64,000 nucleotides of DNA from Isoetes taiwanensis (GCA_021234155.1 JAJEKV010000053.1:9433798-9497797); one strand, 5' to 3'; counted from the first letter of the stretch, positions 26,645 through 40,293 are shown. Numbers and translations: made by a program. The notes: a model not told the origin generated them from the sequence alone.

Positions 26645-28809
26645 TTAGAATTGAGTCTCTTCATCGAACTTTCCATGCATGCCTTCCAATGCATATACAA
26701 TCTTTGATATATCACATTTATTTCCAGGTAGAGACGTTCGTTTAAGACCTGTTATAATGGTTCCTATAAGACGTGTGGTATTGAACCCATTTGCATGCAT
26801 TCTTTTTACTGTCCATAGTATCTCAGCCATGCAATCCTCTTGATTATTAGAATAATAAAACAATGGATAGATCTGAGACAAGACCATTTTGTAAGCACTA
26901 TTAATAGGTCTGTTTGACGAAAGCCAAATGTATTGGGAATAATTAAATGGAAGTGTACGTCTCTTATCATATTTCTTCAGCACATAATCTCCTCTTTGGC
27001 TATCAATAATACTGATTTCAAGGCTGAGAAAATGAGCTTTTTTGCAATACAGATTATCTTCACTAACTTCCATATCTTCAAGTTCTGGTTTGATCTCTAA
27101 AAAGTTCAGAGGATAAATCGTAAAAGGATCATTTGGATGAACATATGATCCTGGTTTCAAAAACTTCATAATTTTTGGATTGTTGAGAACACACAGATCA
27201 TCAATGAATCTGCTAGGTTCTTTGAATAGTTTAAGCAATTCAAATTCTCGTAAATTGATTAACTTGACAATGAAATTGTATTCATAGTAGGCTAAATATA
27301 GGTTACACCACATAGGCGAACATGAGAAGCCCATTGGAATACCTTTGATCTGTCTCCATGCTCTATCTCCTAAGCGAATATAACTGTGGTTTATGAGCCA
27401 TCTATTCCAATTTATGATTTCCATTTGTGAAATCTCCATCCAGCAATTTGACTTAAAGTCTTTCTTTTTCCAAGCTACCTTAGAATAAGCATACAATTCA
27501 TGGTTAAAAGCACACAATTTTAGGCCTTTCTGCTTTGCTAGGGAGAAAGCCTCTTTTATTATCCATGAAATTGCATTATCTAGACTGTCATCACCGAGTA
27601 GAGGGATCATTTCATAGCATCTGGAGATATCCCCAACAAAGATGTTATGAATAGATTTGGGTAGATTTAAAGCCACTTGTGTGGTTGAATCAAATACCCA
27701 AAAGCTTCGTGTCTCAATTCTATGGAAAATTTTCAGGAAATTATCATAATTATGTGCTTTCTCCTTGAATAACTCTGCTATATTCTGTAATATAGATGTC
27801 AGCAGAGTTGCTACTTCTGAAAATAAGCAATTGGCAGCATTTGTTAACCATCTCATTGCATCCTTGTGGGCTTTATATATTCCCATCAAATATGGTAGTT
27901 TGATACTTTTAATAGTCAAGTTCGGCAGTAGGTCATGTATTTCCCTTAAAATTTCTTGTTGACATCTGCTTATTGGTAACCATTCACCAGTCCCATCTTT
28001 ATAGGCTTCAAAATCTGCACTGGATAATCTCTCTAGTGCTAGCAATCTTAATACCTTTTTACAGATAAATGACGGTGTATGCTTTCTCCAGCAACATGTG
28101 CATGAGATTTTAGCCATTTCAAGTTGCATGGCATTTTGATTCTGATCCAATTCAAAGTGTCTGATTTTTCTATTTCTCCACAATGATGTATTAATGTATG
28201 ATCTAAAGATCATTTTTACATGTCCATCTTGGTATGGAATATTATATTGATTTGCCATAGAATTTGATAATGTTCCCCATATTGTAATCAGTATTTCCTC
28301 AATTTCTAGTTTTAACAAACTTCTCAATGGAATATTATTTAGGCACTTTGTTGTTTCAAATTTCAGTATCTTTTTGAAATTATTGACAGATCCATGGTAG
28401 TTACATGTGTACCAAACTCTATATACCATTTTCTAAATGTTTTAAGTTTCTTTGAAATAGTACAAGCACGTTCAGGAATTTTAGAGCATGAAAAACTACA
28501 AAAGATATCATTAAGATCATACCAGTACGATTGCATGTTGTTTGTATATTTCCACCCAAACTTTACTTGCTCCAGAACTTCTTTCCAATCCATTTGGTAA
28601 ACTTCTTCTAGGCATCTTCTGAATAGTGTCTTGATATTTATGTGTTCAAATGCCCTGCACGTATACAACACATGGATAAAGAACTTCTTTTCTTTTGCTT
28701 CTTTTGTCAGCAGAAACTTCCCATTTTCTTTTGTTACTGATTTGCCAAGCAATAAAGCTTCTTCAATCTGTTTATTATCATAGGGTATTTCGTCCTTATC
28801 ATCTTCCAT
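26645..28809 (-). pseudogene. Penelope-like reverse transcriptase, unit 2
   Basis: Best preserved RT copy. A 594-codon frame (28,429-26,645) holds all RT motifs: GDISRCYEMIPL, QIKGIPMGFSCSPMWCNLYL, FIDDL (27,196-27,209), HFLSLEISIIDS. The N-terminal 148 codons (28,809-28,363, start MEDDKDEIPYDNK) are in another frame because one base is missing near 28,380 relative to unit 1. The stretch 28,080-28,420 is visibly more diverged from units 1 and 3 than the rest, and has lost the GIDKAAN word. The C-terminus ends KFDEETQF with no endonuclease. Confidence 0.72.
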
Positions 28810-29182
28810 TCTCTTTGCCCTCGTTTCAAACCTGGATCATATTTACCCAAATCGTGTGAAAACTAGAGCATTTTTAATTGCCCATGTAAGAGTCAAATTT
28901 CAGCATTATTAGTTATGTGAACACACAAATCGTGTTCTGTTCTGTTATATTACTTTTGGTCCTCCTTGAAATAGTCAGAAAGACTTATGAAAACCATGCT
29001 AAACAAGCTTTGTTTTGGATGAAAGAAACTTGCAAATGAAGCACCAATTTGAATGATTCGGAATGAAGCAAGTACAAATTAGATATTAAGACTAAGCTGC
29101 TGTGAATTCCATTGAAGAGTACGAAATGACTAAAAACAAGGATAATTTCACTCCAAGATCAGAGACATCAAGATCAAATTGA

Positions 29183-29938
29183 TCACTGATATTTCAGTTT
29201 CTTTGGAGTTACATATGAAGACATTCCAAGTGCTTGGCTGACAGATGTAACAGAAGTTGCCGGAGTTGCTTGACTGCTGCTATCACGACTACCATTTCCA
29301 AACCTCAGATGTGAGTTTGGTATGTATCCACGTGTACGTGAATATTGAGGAGTGAAATACCTTTCTCTACCACCTCTGTTTCTGCCACGTCCCCTAGTGG
29401 TATAATGAGATGTAACAGCAGAATTCATGACAGAATTAACTTCATTAGCAGCTTCATTTAGGTTTAAAGTAAACCTCTTTGTAGGAGCATTACATTTTCT
29501 GGCCAAACTTGCACTGAATTCTTGTGGAAGAAACAACTGTTCAATATAGCATGGCCCCTCGTTTTTACCATAACTCTGAAGTAACCTTGTTTTCCCCTCG
29601 GCATACTCTTTAGCTGCTGTTATCATTAATTCTCTAGTGTACATGAAGACCACCAAAGCTCTTATAGCTTCTTTTGTAAAATCAAGAAGCAGCCACTGTA
29701 TAAAGGATATAAATTGCACTTCCAGTTTATCAGATGTCATCCAGCAGCTATCCATGTTATTTGCCAAGAACCATAAGGCATGATCAAACCATAAGATGTT
29801 GCTTTTGGGGCATTGGTCACCTTGCTGGCATGTACATTTTATGAATGGTCTGTTGTAATTCCAGACCAACTTGTAATAATCCTTACTCCGTTTGATCAGA
29901 GGGGGAATTTTACCTTTGCATTGAAGTTTAACTAACAT
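29183..29938 (-). pseudogene. ORF1 C-terminal part, unit 2
   Basis: Same protein as 22,407-23,234 with the RGG box TTRGRGRNRGGRERYF, but the first 30 or so codons are gone. About 101 bp present in units 1 and 3 are deleted here between two GTTA tetramers (a micro-homology deletion). The frame upstream now runs into a stop at the join (…KAEC, TAG). Confidence 0.6.
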
Positions 29939-30645
29939 TCTGCCTTAAACTCATCAATGCTTTCTCCACCATTGATAGCTGTAAGTGTGATTAAAGCATC
30001 AAGACTGAACGGGGCCACTAGTTGTAATGACCACATGGTCCACATCTTATTGCCGTTGATTGCAGCCAGATCCTCCACGACCCTAACAGGGATAATAGGG
30101 TATATATGAGCTTTAAAGCTCTCAGGAGATATGTCATCTGGTTGGGCTTGAGGTTCATCATTTATTATATTTGTTGCCTCTTCACATAACTCCTTTCCTT
30201 GCAGTAAAGGATGAGATTTAACAGGCATGGTAGGCATGGCAGTGATAAGGTTATGTATCCCTTCCACATTTGCTCGCAACAGGGCCACTATGAACTTATT
30301 TATGGTACCTAGGCATTCTTTGATCTGCTCATAATCTTTTCTGAGAATGTTTGCAAGCTGGCTCTTGAAGTGCATTAGTTTGTCCATTGGGTTCCTATTT
30401 CCAAATATTTCAAGCCACATAGCAATATCAAAATTGGCTAGGATGGACTCACCATCATTTTGACTAGCCTGTTCATGCCTTATGAGGAATTCATGGAACT
30501 CCCTGTCTTTTATCTGACTGAGCAAGGCTTGAGCTAAAGGTGAAGGTGCTGGCATTTCTTCCAGATAACCAAGCTCCAATAGTTCACTAGCCCAAGTCTG
30601 GCTTGCTTCATTTCGTGCCATCTGTTCCACATTCAGAAGTGTCAT
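29932..30645 (-). CDS. ORF1 N-terminal part, unit 2
   Basis: A 237-codon frame matching 23,240-23,956 but retaining the 10 bases lost in units 1 and 3, so its end reads GGESIDEFKAEC. This shows the original reading frame at the ORF1a/ORF1b junction. No motif recognised. Confidence 0.55.
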   Translation of the reverse strand: MTLLNVEQMARNEASQTWASELLELGYLEEMPAPSPLAQALLSQIKDREFHEFLIRHEQASQNDGESILANFDIAMWLEIFGNRNPMDKLMHFKSQLANILRKDYEQIKECLGTINKFIVALLRANVEGIHNLITAMPTMPVKSHPLLQGKELCEEATNIINDEPQAQPDDISPESFKAHIYPIIPVRVVEDLAAINGNKMWTMWSLQLVAPFSLDALITLTAINGGESIDEFKAEC

Positions 30646-30773
30646 TTAGTTAGTTAAGATATGGTAGGTGAATCAAAATAATCTATATTCCATGAAAGTA
30701 CTTGTATTTGATCAGAATATAAATTTAGCACTCCAACTAAGGAGTGCAGGGCGGTGACTGTGCACATAGTGTG

Positions 30774-33071
30774 TAATTTCATATCATATGACATGAGAAA
30801 AAAGCCACTTAAATTCATATCTTGATCATGGAACAAGTACAACATTTGGAATCATAAAATATCATTTGGAATCATAAAATATCCTACATTACATGTTGTA
30901 TAATTTCAGACAGCCCAAAGTCCTAAATGTTGTCAGCATGGTACAATTCAATAAGTTTATGTACGTTACAAGAAGGATCTCACCACATCCTTAATTTCCA
31001 ATGCATGTATCTACATTTTTGCTCAAGGGTAGAGGCGTGGTACCTGCAGACCATCCAGGAGCTTAAGTTAGTATAAGAATAGTAACTAGACCTGGGAACT
31101 GCAGGTGTCATAGCCACCACCCAGTTGTTATCCATGTCAAAGCTAAAATAAAGATATAAGCATACATGATACATTAAGAATGATATTACCATATATTACT
31201 GTAAACATATTTCTCAGCAATAACTCTCTTAGATACTTTAAATCTACTCTCTTATAACTAGATATTAGTACCCCTTTGTATTCAGAACTGGCAGCCTTGT
31301 GTGTAATCACAAGGTAACTGCTAATATTAACAGCGGAGTGACTGCTCTCTTGTAATAAAATGTCTCATCCTAATGTATATTTCATTAGGCGTGTTTCACT
31401 ATGAAACATTTTTACTACTTGCATTCACAGATTTAGCATCCTTATGTGTATTTCACAAGGTTTCTGCTAATATTCATAGTGATGTGGCAACGAAGATATT
31501 ATGAAGCAAGGGCTACAAAAAATAGTCAAGTAAAATGATAAAGAACAAAAGAACAAAAGAAACCAGCATAATAATACCCCAGGAAAGCAAAAAAGAAGCA
31601 AAGGGAACCACTGGCAAAAAGCAAAAGGAACAAAACATAGACAAGGATGACACTTACGCATGCATAAGTCTGAACAAAATGTTAGAAACAAACACATCAA
31701 GGGCAAGAAAATGAGGAAAAAATGCAGCAAGAAAAGAAACTCTGGAAAAGGCAAACAAATAAGAGCAGGAAAGTAAGCATAGAATTTCAGAATCAAAACA
31801 GTCAAACAATTCTAGAAAGGGCACAAAAACTTTTGCATACAGAGGACAAAAGGCACAACAAAGATGCAACAAGCTTATAAACTATAAAGAAACATCAGAT
31901 CAAAAACAATAACAAAATGCAAAAGTAGTGTATCACATGCAAGAAAAGTGCAAAAATAATGCAACTGTAAGTAGGGGCAAAATCAAGAACCCAACACATC
32001 AAAAGAAAACAAGACTGTGAACATGTAAGATTAAAGCAAAATGTTTGAAAAATTCAGCAAAAGAAAGACAAAAGGAGGAAGGAACAAGATGTGTCATGAT
32101 AAGACCAAATCAAGTAGAGAAGCAGAGCAGAAAAAATACTTAAGCAGCGACATGGACATGAGAATATAGTTGCAAGAGGCAGGTTACAGCAGAGCAGGAA
32201 TGACCATGCAAAAGACTAAGTTACAGATAAAGAAGGAAAAAAAACACAGGAGCACTACTAGCTGGCAAACTAAAGATAGATGCAAATAAACCATAAAAGT
32301 AGCTTGTAGCAGAAAAAGTCTGTCATATCAGAGTTAAAAAATGCAGGTTGAAGGTTCACAAATTGAACCAAAAATTATGGAACAAGTTTTGGACTAAACA
32401 GAATGCAAGAAGAGAGGATATACGAAATGCAAAAGGCAAGAATTGAGAAAGCAAAATTGAACTAGAAATGTAGCAAGGAAGAAGAGAGTCGATGCAAAAA
32501 AATGGCTAAACTAGAAACCAAAGCATACCTTAGAAACGTCCACAATATGGAAAAAGGAACTTGTTGAAGACAATAGAAGAGTAAGCCGATAGCCACAAAA
32601 GCAAAAAGACTCCCGGAATGTCAGCACCGCCAAGTGTGAATCAGCCTCCAAAGAAAAGAAAGCGAAAATATGAAGGCAAGGGGAAACAGAAAAGAAGTGG
32701 AAGGAATGCACGTCTAACCGAAAATCATGAAAGGGACAAACAAACTAAAAATATTACAACCAAACATTCCTTTAAAAAATACGAAATGAAGACATCTTGG
32801 TTGGACAAACAAAAGGTTAAAGACCTTATCTTGGCCATGCATCACAAAGTAAAAAGTAAAAAGTAAGAAAGGCCTCACAAAAAAAGCAAACAAAGGTTGG
32901 ACTAAAAAAATGACGTAAAGGCTCCAAGGGATAAGGGGAAAAATTAAGAAGTGCCACATGAAAAGAATAAGTTAACTTGGCCAACATAGAACCAGGCCAT
33001 ACCACATCTCTGGCTACTAAAGAATTTGTGGCAGTTGATTGAGAGAGAGAGAGCGAGAGAGATATAGAGAG

Positions 33072-33158
<87 letters not shown>

Positions 33159-33172
33159 CCCACCATCCAACC
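30774..33172 (-). repeat. R3, non-coding (pseudo-)LTR copy
   Basis: Third copy of R, with a compound microsatellite (33,040-33,157) whose GA part is short and interrupted by 'gcgagagagatata' and whose GT part is the longest of the four. Confidence 0.85.
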
Positions 33173-33340
33173 CACAGCACTATGCACACTATACCATAGT
33201 AAAATGATCATATGATTGATCATATTTAACTTGGGGAGACAACACTGCCACCTCCCATAGGGTATACTGTGCAGGTTGCTCACCAAATACAACTCTAGTT
33301 CATTCTATTATACTGATTCAGATAATGACATTACTTACCT

Positions 33341-35517
33341 TTAGCATTGAGTCTCTTCATTGAACTTTCCATGCATGCATTCCAATGCATATACAATCTT
33401 TGATATATCACATTTATTTCTAGGTAGAGATGTTCGTTTAAGACCTGTTATAACGGTTCCTATAAGATGTGTGGTATGGAGCCCATTTGCATGCATTCTT
33501 TTTACTGTCCATAGTATCTCAGCCATGCAATCCTCTTGATTATTAGAGTAATAAAACAATGGATAGTTTTGAGACAAGACCATTTTATAAGCACTATTAA
33601 TTGGTCTGTTTGACGAAAGCCAAATGTATTGGGAATAACTAAATGGAACTGTACGTCTCTTATCGTATTTCTTTAGCACATAAACTCCTCTTTGGCTATC
33701 AATAATATTGATTTCAAGGCTGAGAAAATGAGCCTTTGTGCAATATAGATTATCTTCACTAACTTCCATATCTTCAAGTTCTGGTTTGATCTCTAAAAAG
33801 TTCAGAGGATATATGGTAAATGGATCATTTGGGTCAACGTATGAACCTGGTTTCAAAAATTTCAGAATTTTTGGATTGTTGAGAACACACAGATCATCAA
33901 TGAATCTGTTAGGTTCTTTGAATAGTTTAAGCAATTCAAATTCTCGTAAACTGATTAACTTGACAATGAAATTGTATTCATAATAGGCTAAATATAGGTT
34001 ACACCACATAGGCGAACATGAGAAGCCCATTGGAATACCTTTGATCTGTCTCCATGCTCTATCGCCTAAGCGAATATAACTGTGGTTTATGAGCCATCTA
34101 TTCCAATTTATGATTTCCATTTGTGAAATCTCCATCCGGCAATTTGACTTAAAGTCTTTCTTTTTCCAAGCTACCTTAGAATAAGCATACAATTCATGGT
34201 TAAAAGCATACAATTTTAGGCCTTTCTGCTTTGCGAAGGAGAAAGCCTCTTTTATTATCCATGAAATTGCATTATCTAGACTGTCATCACCGAGTAGAGG
34301 GATCATTCATAACATCTGGAGATATCCCCAACAAAAATGTTATGAATAGATTTGGGTAGATTTAAAGCCACTTGTGTGGTTGAATCAAATACCCAAAAGC
34401 TTTGTGTCTCAATTCTATGGAAAATTTTCAGGAAATTATCATAATTATGTACTTTCTCTTGAATAACTCTGCTATATTCTGTAATACAGATGTCAGCAGA
34501 GTCGCTACTTCTGAAAATAAGCAACTGGCAGCATTTGTTAACCATCTCATTGCATCCTTGTGGGCTTTATATATTCCCATAAAATTTGGTAGTTTGATAC
34601 TTTTAACAGTCAAGTTCGGCAATAGGTCTTGTATTTCCCTTAAAATTTCTTGTTGACATCTGCTTATTGGTAACCATTCACCAGTCGTATCTTTATAGGG
34701 TTCAAAATCTGCACTGGATAATCTCTCCAATGCTAGCAATCTTAATACCTTTTTGCAGATAAATGACGTTGTATTTGCTGCTTTGTCTATGCCAGCAACA
34801 TGTACATGAGATTTTAGCCATTTCAAGTTTTGCATGGCATTTTGATTCCAATCCAAATCAGAGTTTCTGATTTTTTTTATTTGTCCACAATGATGCATTG
34901 ATGTATGATCTAATGATCATTTTTACATGTCCATTCTGGTATGGAACATTATATTGGTTTGCCACATAATCTGATAGAATGCTCCATGTTGTTAGCAGTG
35001 TTTCCTCAATTTCTAATTTTGACACTCTTCTTAAAGGAATATTGTTTAGGCCCTTTGCTGTTTCAGATTTCAATATCTTGTTTGAGATTATTGACAGGTC
35101 CATGGTAGTTACATGTGAGCCAAACTCCCCATATCCCTTTCTAAACATCTCAAATTTCTTTGAAATAGTACAATCGCATTCAGGAATTTTAGAGCATGAA
35201 AAACTACAAAAGGTATCATTAGGATCATACCAGTACGATTGCATGTTGTTTGTATATTTCCACCCGAACTTTGCTTGCTCCAGAACTTCTTCCCCATCCA
35301 TTTGGTAAACTTCTTCTAGGCATCTTCTGAATAGTGTCTTGATATTTATGTGTTCAAATGCCCTGCACGTATACAACACATGGATAAAGAACTTCTTTTC
35401 TTTTGCTTCTTTTGTCAGCAGAAACTTCCCATTTTCTTTTGTTACTGATTTGCCAAGCAATAAAGCTTCTTCAATCTGTTTATTATCATAGGGTATTTCG
35501 TCCTTATCATCTTCCAT
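33341..35517 (-). pseudogene. Penelope-like reverse transcriptase, unit 3
   Basis: Same gene as in units 1 and 2, with three single-base frame changes: an inserted T near 34,880, a deleted C near 34,457 and a deleted T near 34,307. Motif A lies in the broken part. QIKGIPMGFSC, FIDDL (33,891-33,904) and the downstream FLSLEINIIDS block are open in the last 321 codons. The sequence of this copy is somewhat more diverged in its 3' third than units 1 and 2 are from each other. Confidence 0.7.
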
Positions 35518-35885
35518 TCTCTTTGCCCTCGTGAATCATATTTACCCAAATCATGTGAAAACTAGAGCATTTTTAATTGCCCATGTAAGAGTCAAATTTC
35601 AGCATTGTTAGTTATGTGAACACACAAATCGTGTTCTGTTCTATTATATTACTTTTGATCCTTCTTGAAATATTTGGAAAGACTTATGAAAACTATGCTA
35701 AACAAGCTTTGTTTTGGATGAAAGGAACTTGCAAATGAAGCACCAATTTGAATGATTCGGAATGAAGACACCAAGTACAAATTAGATATTAAGACTGAGC
35801 TGCTGCGAATTCCATTAAAGAGTACCAAATGACTAAAAACAAGGATAATTTCACTCCAAGATCAGAGACATCAAGATCAAATTGA

Positions 35886-36671
35886 TCACTGATATTTTAG
35901 TTTCTTTGGAGTTATATATGAAGACATTCCAAGTGCTTGGCCGACAGATGTAACAGAAGTTGCCGGAGTTGCTTGACTGCTGCTACCACGACTACCATTA
36001 CCAAAGCTCACCTGTGAGTTTGGTATGTATCCACGTGTACGTGAATGTTGAGGAGTGAAATACCTTCCTCTGCCTCCTCTGTTTCTGCCACGTCCCCTAG
36101 TGGTATAATGAGATGTAACAGCAGAATTCATGACAGAATTGGCTTCATTAGCAGTTTCATTTAGGTTTAAAGTAAACCTCTTTGTAGGAGCATTACGTTT
36201 TCTGGCCAAACTTGCACTGAATTCTTGTGGAAGAAATAACTGTTCAATATAAGCGTGGCCCTTCGTTTTCACCATAACTCTGAAGTAACCTTGTTTTCCC
36301 TCTGCATACTCTTCAGCTGTTGTTATCATTAATTCTCTGGTGTACATGAAGACCACCAAAGCTCTTATAGCTTCTTTTGTAGAATCAAGAAGCAGACACT
36401 GTATAAAGGATATAAATTGCACTTCCAGTTTATCAGATGTCATCCAGCAGCTATCCATGTTATTTGCCAAGAACCATAAGGCATGATCAAACCATAAGAT
36501 ATTGCTTTTGGGGCATTGGTCACCTTGCTGGCATGTACATTTTATGAATGGTCTGTTGTAATTCCAGACCAGCTTATAATAATCCTTACTCCGTTTGATC
36601 AGAGGGGGAATTTTACCTTTGCAGTGAAGTTTAACTGGTTTGGAGCATCTACCAGCATCAAACACTTCCAT
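35886..36671 (-). pseudogene. ORF1 C-terminal part, unit 3
   Basis: Near-identical to unit 1, but two compensating indels near 36,250 and 36,295 change about 15 residues (AEGKQGYFRVMVKTKGHAY instead of AEGKTRLLQSYGENEGPRY). An extra G near 36,694 disconnects the original start, so the frame now begins at MEVFDAGRC. RGG box intact. Confidence 0.6.
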
Positions 36672-36719
36672 GGAGATGTCTTTTAAAATTACCTGCGCCC
36701 TGCACAGAACTCATATTGT

Positions 36720-37436
36720 TTATAGCATCTCTGTAACATTCTGCCTTAAACTCATCAATGCATTGATAGCTGTAAGTGTGATTAAAGCATCAAGACTGAA
36801 AGGGGCCACTAGTTGTAATGACCACATGGTCCACATCTTATTGCCGTTGCTTGCAGCCAGATCCTCCACAACCCTAACAGGGATAATAGGGTATATATGA
36901 GCTTTGAAGCTCTCAGGAGATATGTCATCTGGTTGGGCTTGAGGCTCATCATTTATAATGTTTGTTGCCTCTTCACATAACTCCTTTCCTTGCAGTAAAG
37001 GATGAGATTTAACAGGCATGGTAGGCATGGCAGTGGTAAGGTTATGTACCCCTTCCACATTTGCTCGCAGCAGGGCCACTATGAACTTATTTATGGTACC
37101 TAGGCATTCTTTGATCTGCTCATAATCTTTTCTGAGAATGTTTGCAAGCTGGCTCCTGAAGTGCATTAGTTTATCCATTGGGTTCCTATTTCCAAATATT
37201 TCCAACCACATAGCAATATCAAAATTGGCTAGGATGGACTCACCATCATTTTGACTAGCCTGTTCATGCCTTATGAGGAATTCATGGAACTCCCTGTCTT
37301 TTATCTGACTGAGCAAGGCTTGAGCTAAAGGTGAAGGTGCTGGCATTTCTTCCAGATAACCAAGCTCCAATAGTTCACTAGCCCAAGTCTGGCTTGCTTC
37401 ATTTCGTGCCATCTGTTCCACATTCAGAAGTGTCAT
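36720..37436 (-). CDS. ORF1 N-terminal part, unit 3
   Basis: Same 238-codon frame as 23,240-23,956, sharing the 10-bp deletion and the truncated end ALMSLRQNVTEML. The shared deletion shows that units 1 and 3 are closer to each other here than either is to the unit between them. Confidence 0.55.
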   Translation of the reverse strand: MTLLNVEQMARNEASQTWASELLELGYLEEMPAPSPLAQALLSQIKDREFHEFLIRHEQASQNDGESILANFDIAMWLEIFGNRNPMDKLMHFRSQLANILRKDYEQIKECLGTINKFIVALLRANVEGVHNLTTAMPTMPVKSHPLLQGKELCEEATNIINDEPQAQPDDISPESFKAHIYPIIPVRVVEDLAASNGNKMWTMWSLQLVAPFSLDALITLTAINALMSLRQNVTEML

Positions 37437-37565
37437 TTAGTTAGTTAAGATATGGTAGGTGAATCAAAATAATCTATATTCCATGAAAGTACTTGTATTT
37501 GATCAGAATATAAATTTAGCACTCCAACTAAGGGGTGCAGGGCGGGTGACTGTGCACATAGTGTG

Positions 37566-39770
37566 TAATTTCATATCATATGACATGAGAAAAAGCCACT
37601 TAAATTCATATCTTGATCATGGAACAAGTACAACATTTGGAATCATAAAATATCATTTGGAATCATAAAATATCCTACATTACATGTTGTATAATTTCAG
37701 ACAGCCCAAAGTCCTAAATGTTGTCAGCATGGTACAATTCAATAAGTTTATGTACGTTACAAGAAGGATCTCACCACATCCTTAATTTCCAATGCATGTA
37801 TCTACATTTTTGCTCAAGGGTAGAGGCGTGGTACCTGCAGACCATCCAGGAGCTTAAGTTAGTATAAGAATAGTAACTAGACCTGGGAACTGCAAGTGTC
37901 ATAGCCACCACCCAGTTGTTATCCATGTCAAAGCTAAAATAAAGATATAAGCATACATGATACATTAAGAATGATATTACCATATATTACTGTAAACATA
38001 TTTCTTAGCAATAACTCTCTTAGATACTTTCAAATCTACTCTCTTATAACTAGATATTAGTACCCCTTTGTATTCAGAACTGGCAGCCTTGTGTGTAATC
38101 ACAAGGTAACTGCTAATATTAACAGCGGAGTGACTGCTCTCTTGTAATAAAATGTCTCATCCTAATGTGTATTTCATTAGGCGTGTTTCACTATGAAACA
38201 TTTTTACTGCTTGCATTCACAGATTTAGCATTCTTATGTGTATTTCACAAGGTTTCTGCTAATATTATGAAGCAAGGGCTACAAAAAATAGTCAAGTAAA
38301 ATGATAAAGAACAAAAGAACAAAAGAAACCAGCATAATAATACCCCAGGAAAGCAAAAAGAAGCAAGGGAACCACTGGCAAAAGCAAAAGGAACAAAACA
38401 TAGACAAGGATGACACTTACGCATGCATAAGTCTGAACAAAATGTTAGAAACAAACACATCAAGGGCAAGAAAATGAGGAAAAAATGCAGCAAGAAAAGA
38501 AACTCTGGAAAAGGCAAACAAATAAGAGCAGGAAAGTAAGCATAGAATTTCAGAATCAAAACAGTCAAACAATTCTAGAAAGGGCACAAAAACTTTTGCA
38601 TACAGAGGACAAAAAGGCACAACAAAGATGCAACAAGCTTATAAACTATAAAGAAACATCAGATCAAAAACAATAACAAAATGCAAAAGTAGTGTATCAC
38701 ATGCAAGAAAAGTGCAAAAATAATGCAACTGTAAGTAGGGGCAAAATCAAGAACCCAACACATCAAAAGAAAACAAGACTGTGAACATGTAAGATTAAAG
38801 CAAAATGTTTGAAAAATTCAGCAAAAGAAAGACAAAAGGAGGAAGGAACAAGATGTGTCATGATAAGACCAAATCAAGTAGAAAAGCAGAGCAGAAAAAA
38901 TACTTAAGCAGCGACATGGACATGAGAATATAGTTGCAAGAGGCAGGTTACAGCAGAGCAGGAATGACCATGCAAAAGACTAAGTTACAGATAAAGAAGG
39001 AAAAAAAACAGGAGCACTACTAGCTGGCAAACTAAAGATAGATGCAAATAAACCATAAAAGTAGCTTGTAGCAGAAAAAGTCTGTCATATCAGAGTTAAA
39101 AAATGCAGGTTGAAGGTTCACAAATTGAACCAAAAATTATGGAACAAGTTTTGGACTAAACAGAATGCAAGAAGAGAGGATATACGAAATGCAAAAGGCA
39201 AGAATTGATAAAGCAAAATTGAACTAGAAATGTAGCAAGGAAGAAGAGAGTCGATGCAATAAAATGGCTAAACTAGAAACCAAAGCATACCTTAGAAACG
39301 TCCACAATATGGAAAAAGGAACTTGTTGAAGACAATAGAAGAGTAAGCCGATAGCCACAAAAGCAAAAAGACTCCCGGAATGTCAGCACCGCCAAGTGTG
39401 AATCAGCCTCCAAAGAAAGCAAAAATATGAAGGCAAGGGGAAACAGAAAAGAAGTGGAAGGAATGCACATGAAAGGGACAAACAAACTAAAAATATTACA
39501 ACCAAACATTCCTTTAAAAAATACGAAATGAAAAGGACAAACAAAAGGTTAAAGACCTTATCTTGGCCATGCATCACAAAGTAAAAAGTAAAAAGTAAGA
39601 AAGGCAACTCACAAAAAAAGCAAACAAAGGTTGGACTAATAAAATGACGTAAAGGCTCCAAGGAATAAGGGGAAAATTAAGAAGTGCCACATGAAAAGAA
39701 TAAGTTAACTTGGCCAACATAGAACCAGGCCATACCACATCTCTGGCTACTAAAGAATTTGTGGCAGTTG

Positions 39771-39840
<70 letters not shown>

Positions 39841-39881
39841 TGTGTGTGTGTGTGTGTGTGTGTGAGACCCACCATCCAACC
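37566..39881 (-). repeat. R4, non-coding (pseudo-)LTR copy
   Basis: Outermost right copy. It carries several small deletions in its last 600 bp (for example near 38,268, 39,410 and 39,470). Its compound microsatellite (39,774-39,865) has a short GT part, and it ends at 'acccaccatccaacc', the same point at which internal R copies pass into U. Confidence 0.85.
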
Positions 39882-40293
39882 ACCACACTCCACCACCGCT
39901 CCACACTCCACCATTTGGTGTATGGTGTATGGTGTATGGTGTGTGGTGAATGGTGTGGTGTGTGGTGGGGAGTGTGGTGAATGGTGTGGTGTGTGGTGGG
40001 ATGTGCTGGATTCGTTGAATATGATAGTTGGTGTATGGTCTATGGTGTATGGTGTGTGGTGAATGGTGTGGTGTGTGGTGGGGTGTGTGGTGAATGGTGT
40101 GGTGTGTGGGTGGGATGTGCTGGTTAAAGTGAATATGATAGTTGGTGTATGGTCTATGGTGTATGGTGTGTGGTGAATGGTGTGGTGTGTGGTGGGGTGT
40201 GTGGTGAACGGTGTGGTGTGTGGTGGGATGTGCTGGATTACGGTGAATATGATAGTGTGGGGCATGGTATAGTGCATGGTTTGGTGTGGTATA
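39882..40293 (+). repeat. TGGTG-type minisatellite at the right end of the array
   Basis: After a short CACC block the sequence flips at CACCATTTGGTG (39,909-39,920) to GT-rich repeats of TGGTGTATGG and TGGTGTGTGG. A higher-order unit of about 114 bp is punctuated by 'gaatatgatagt' (near 40,017, 40,131 and 40,245). The 23 bases at 39,901-39,923 are identical to 17,275-17,297 at the left end. Confidence 0.88.
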
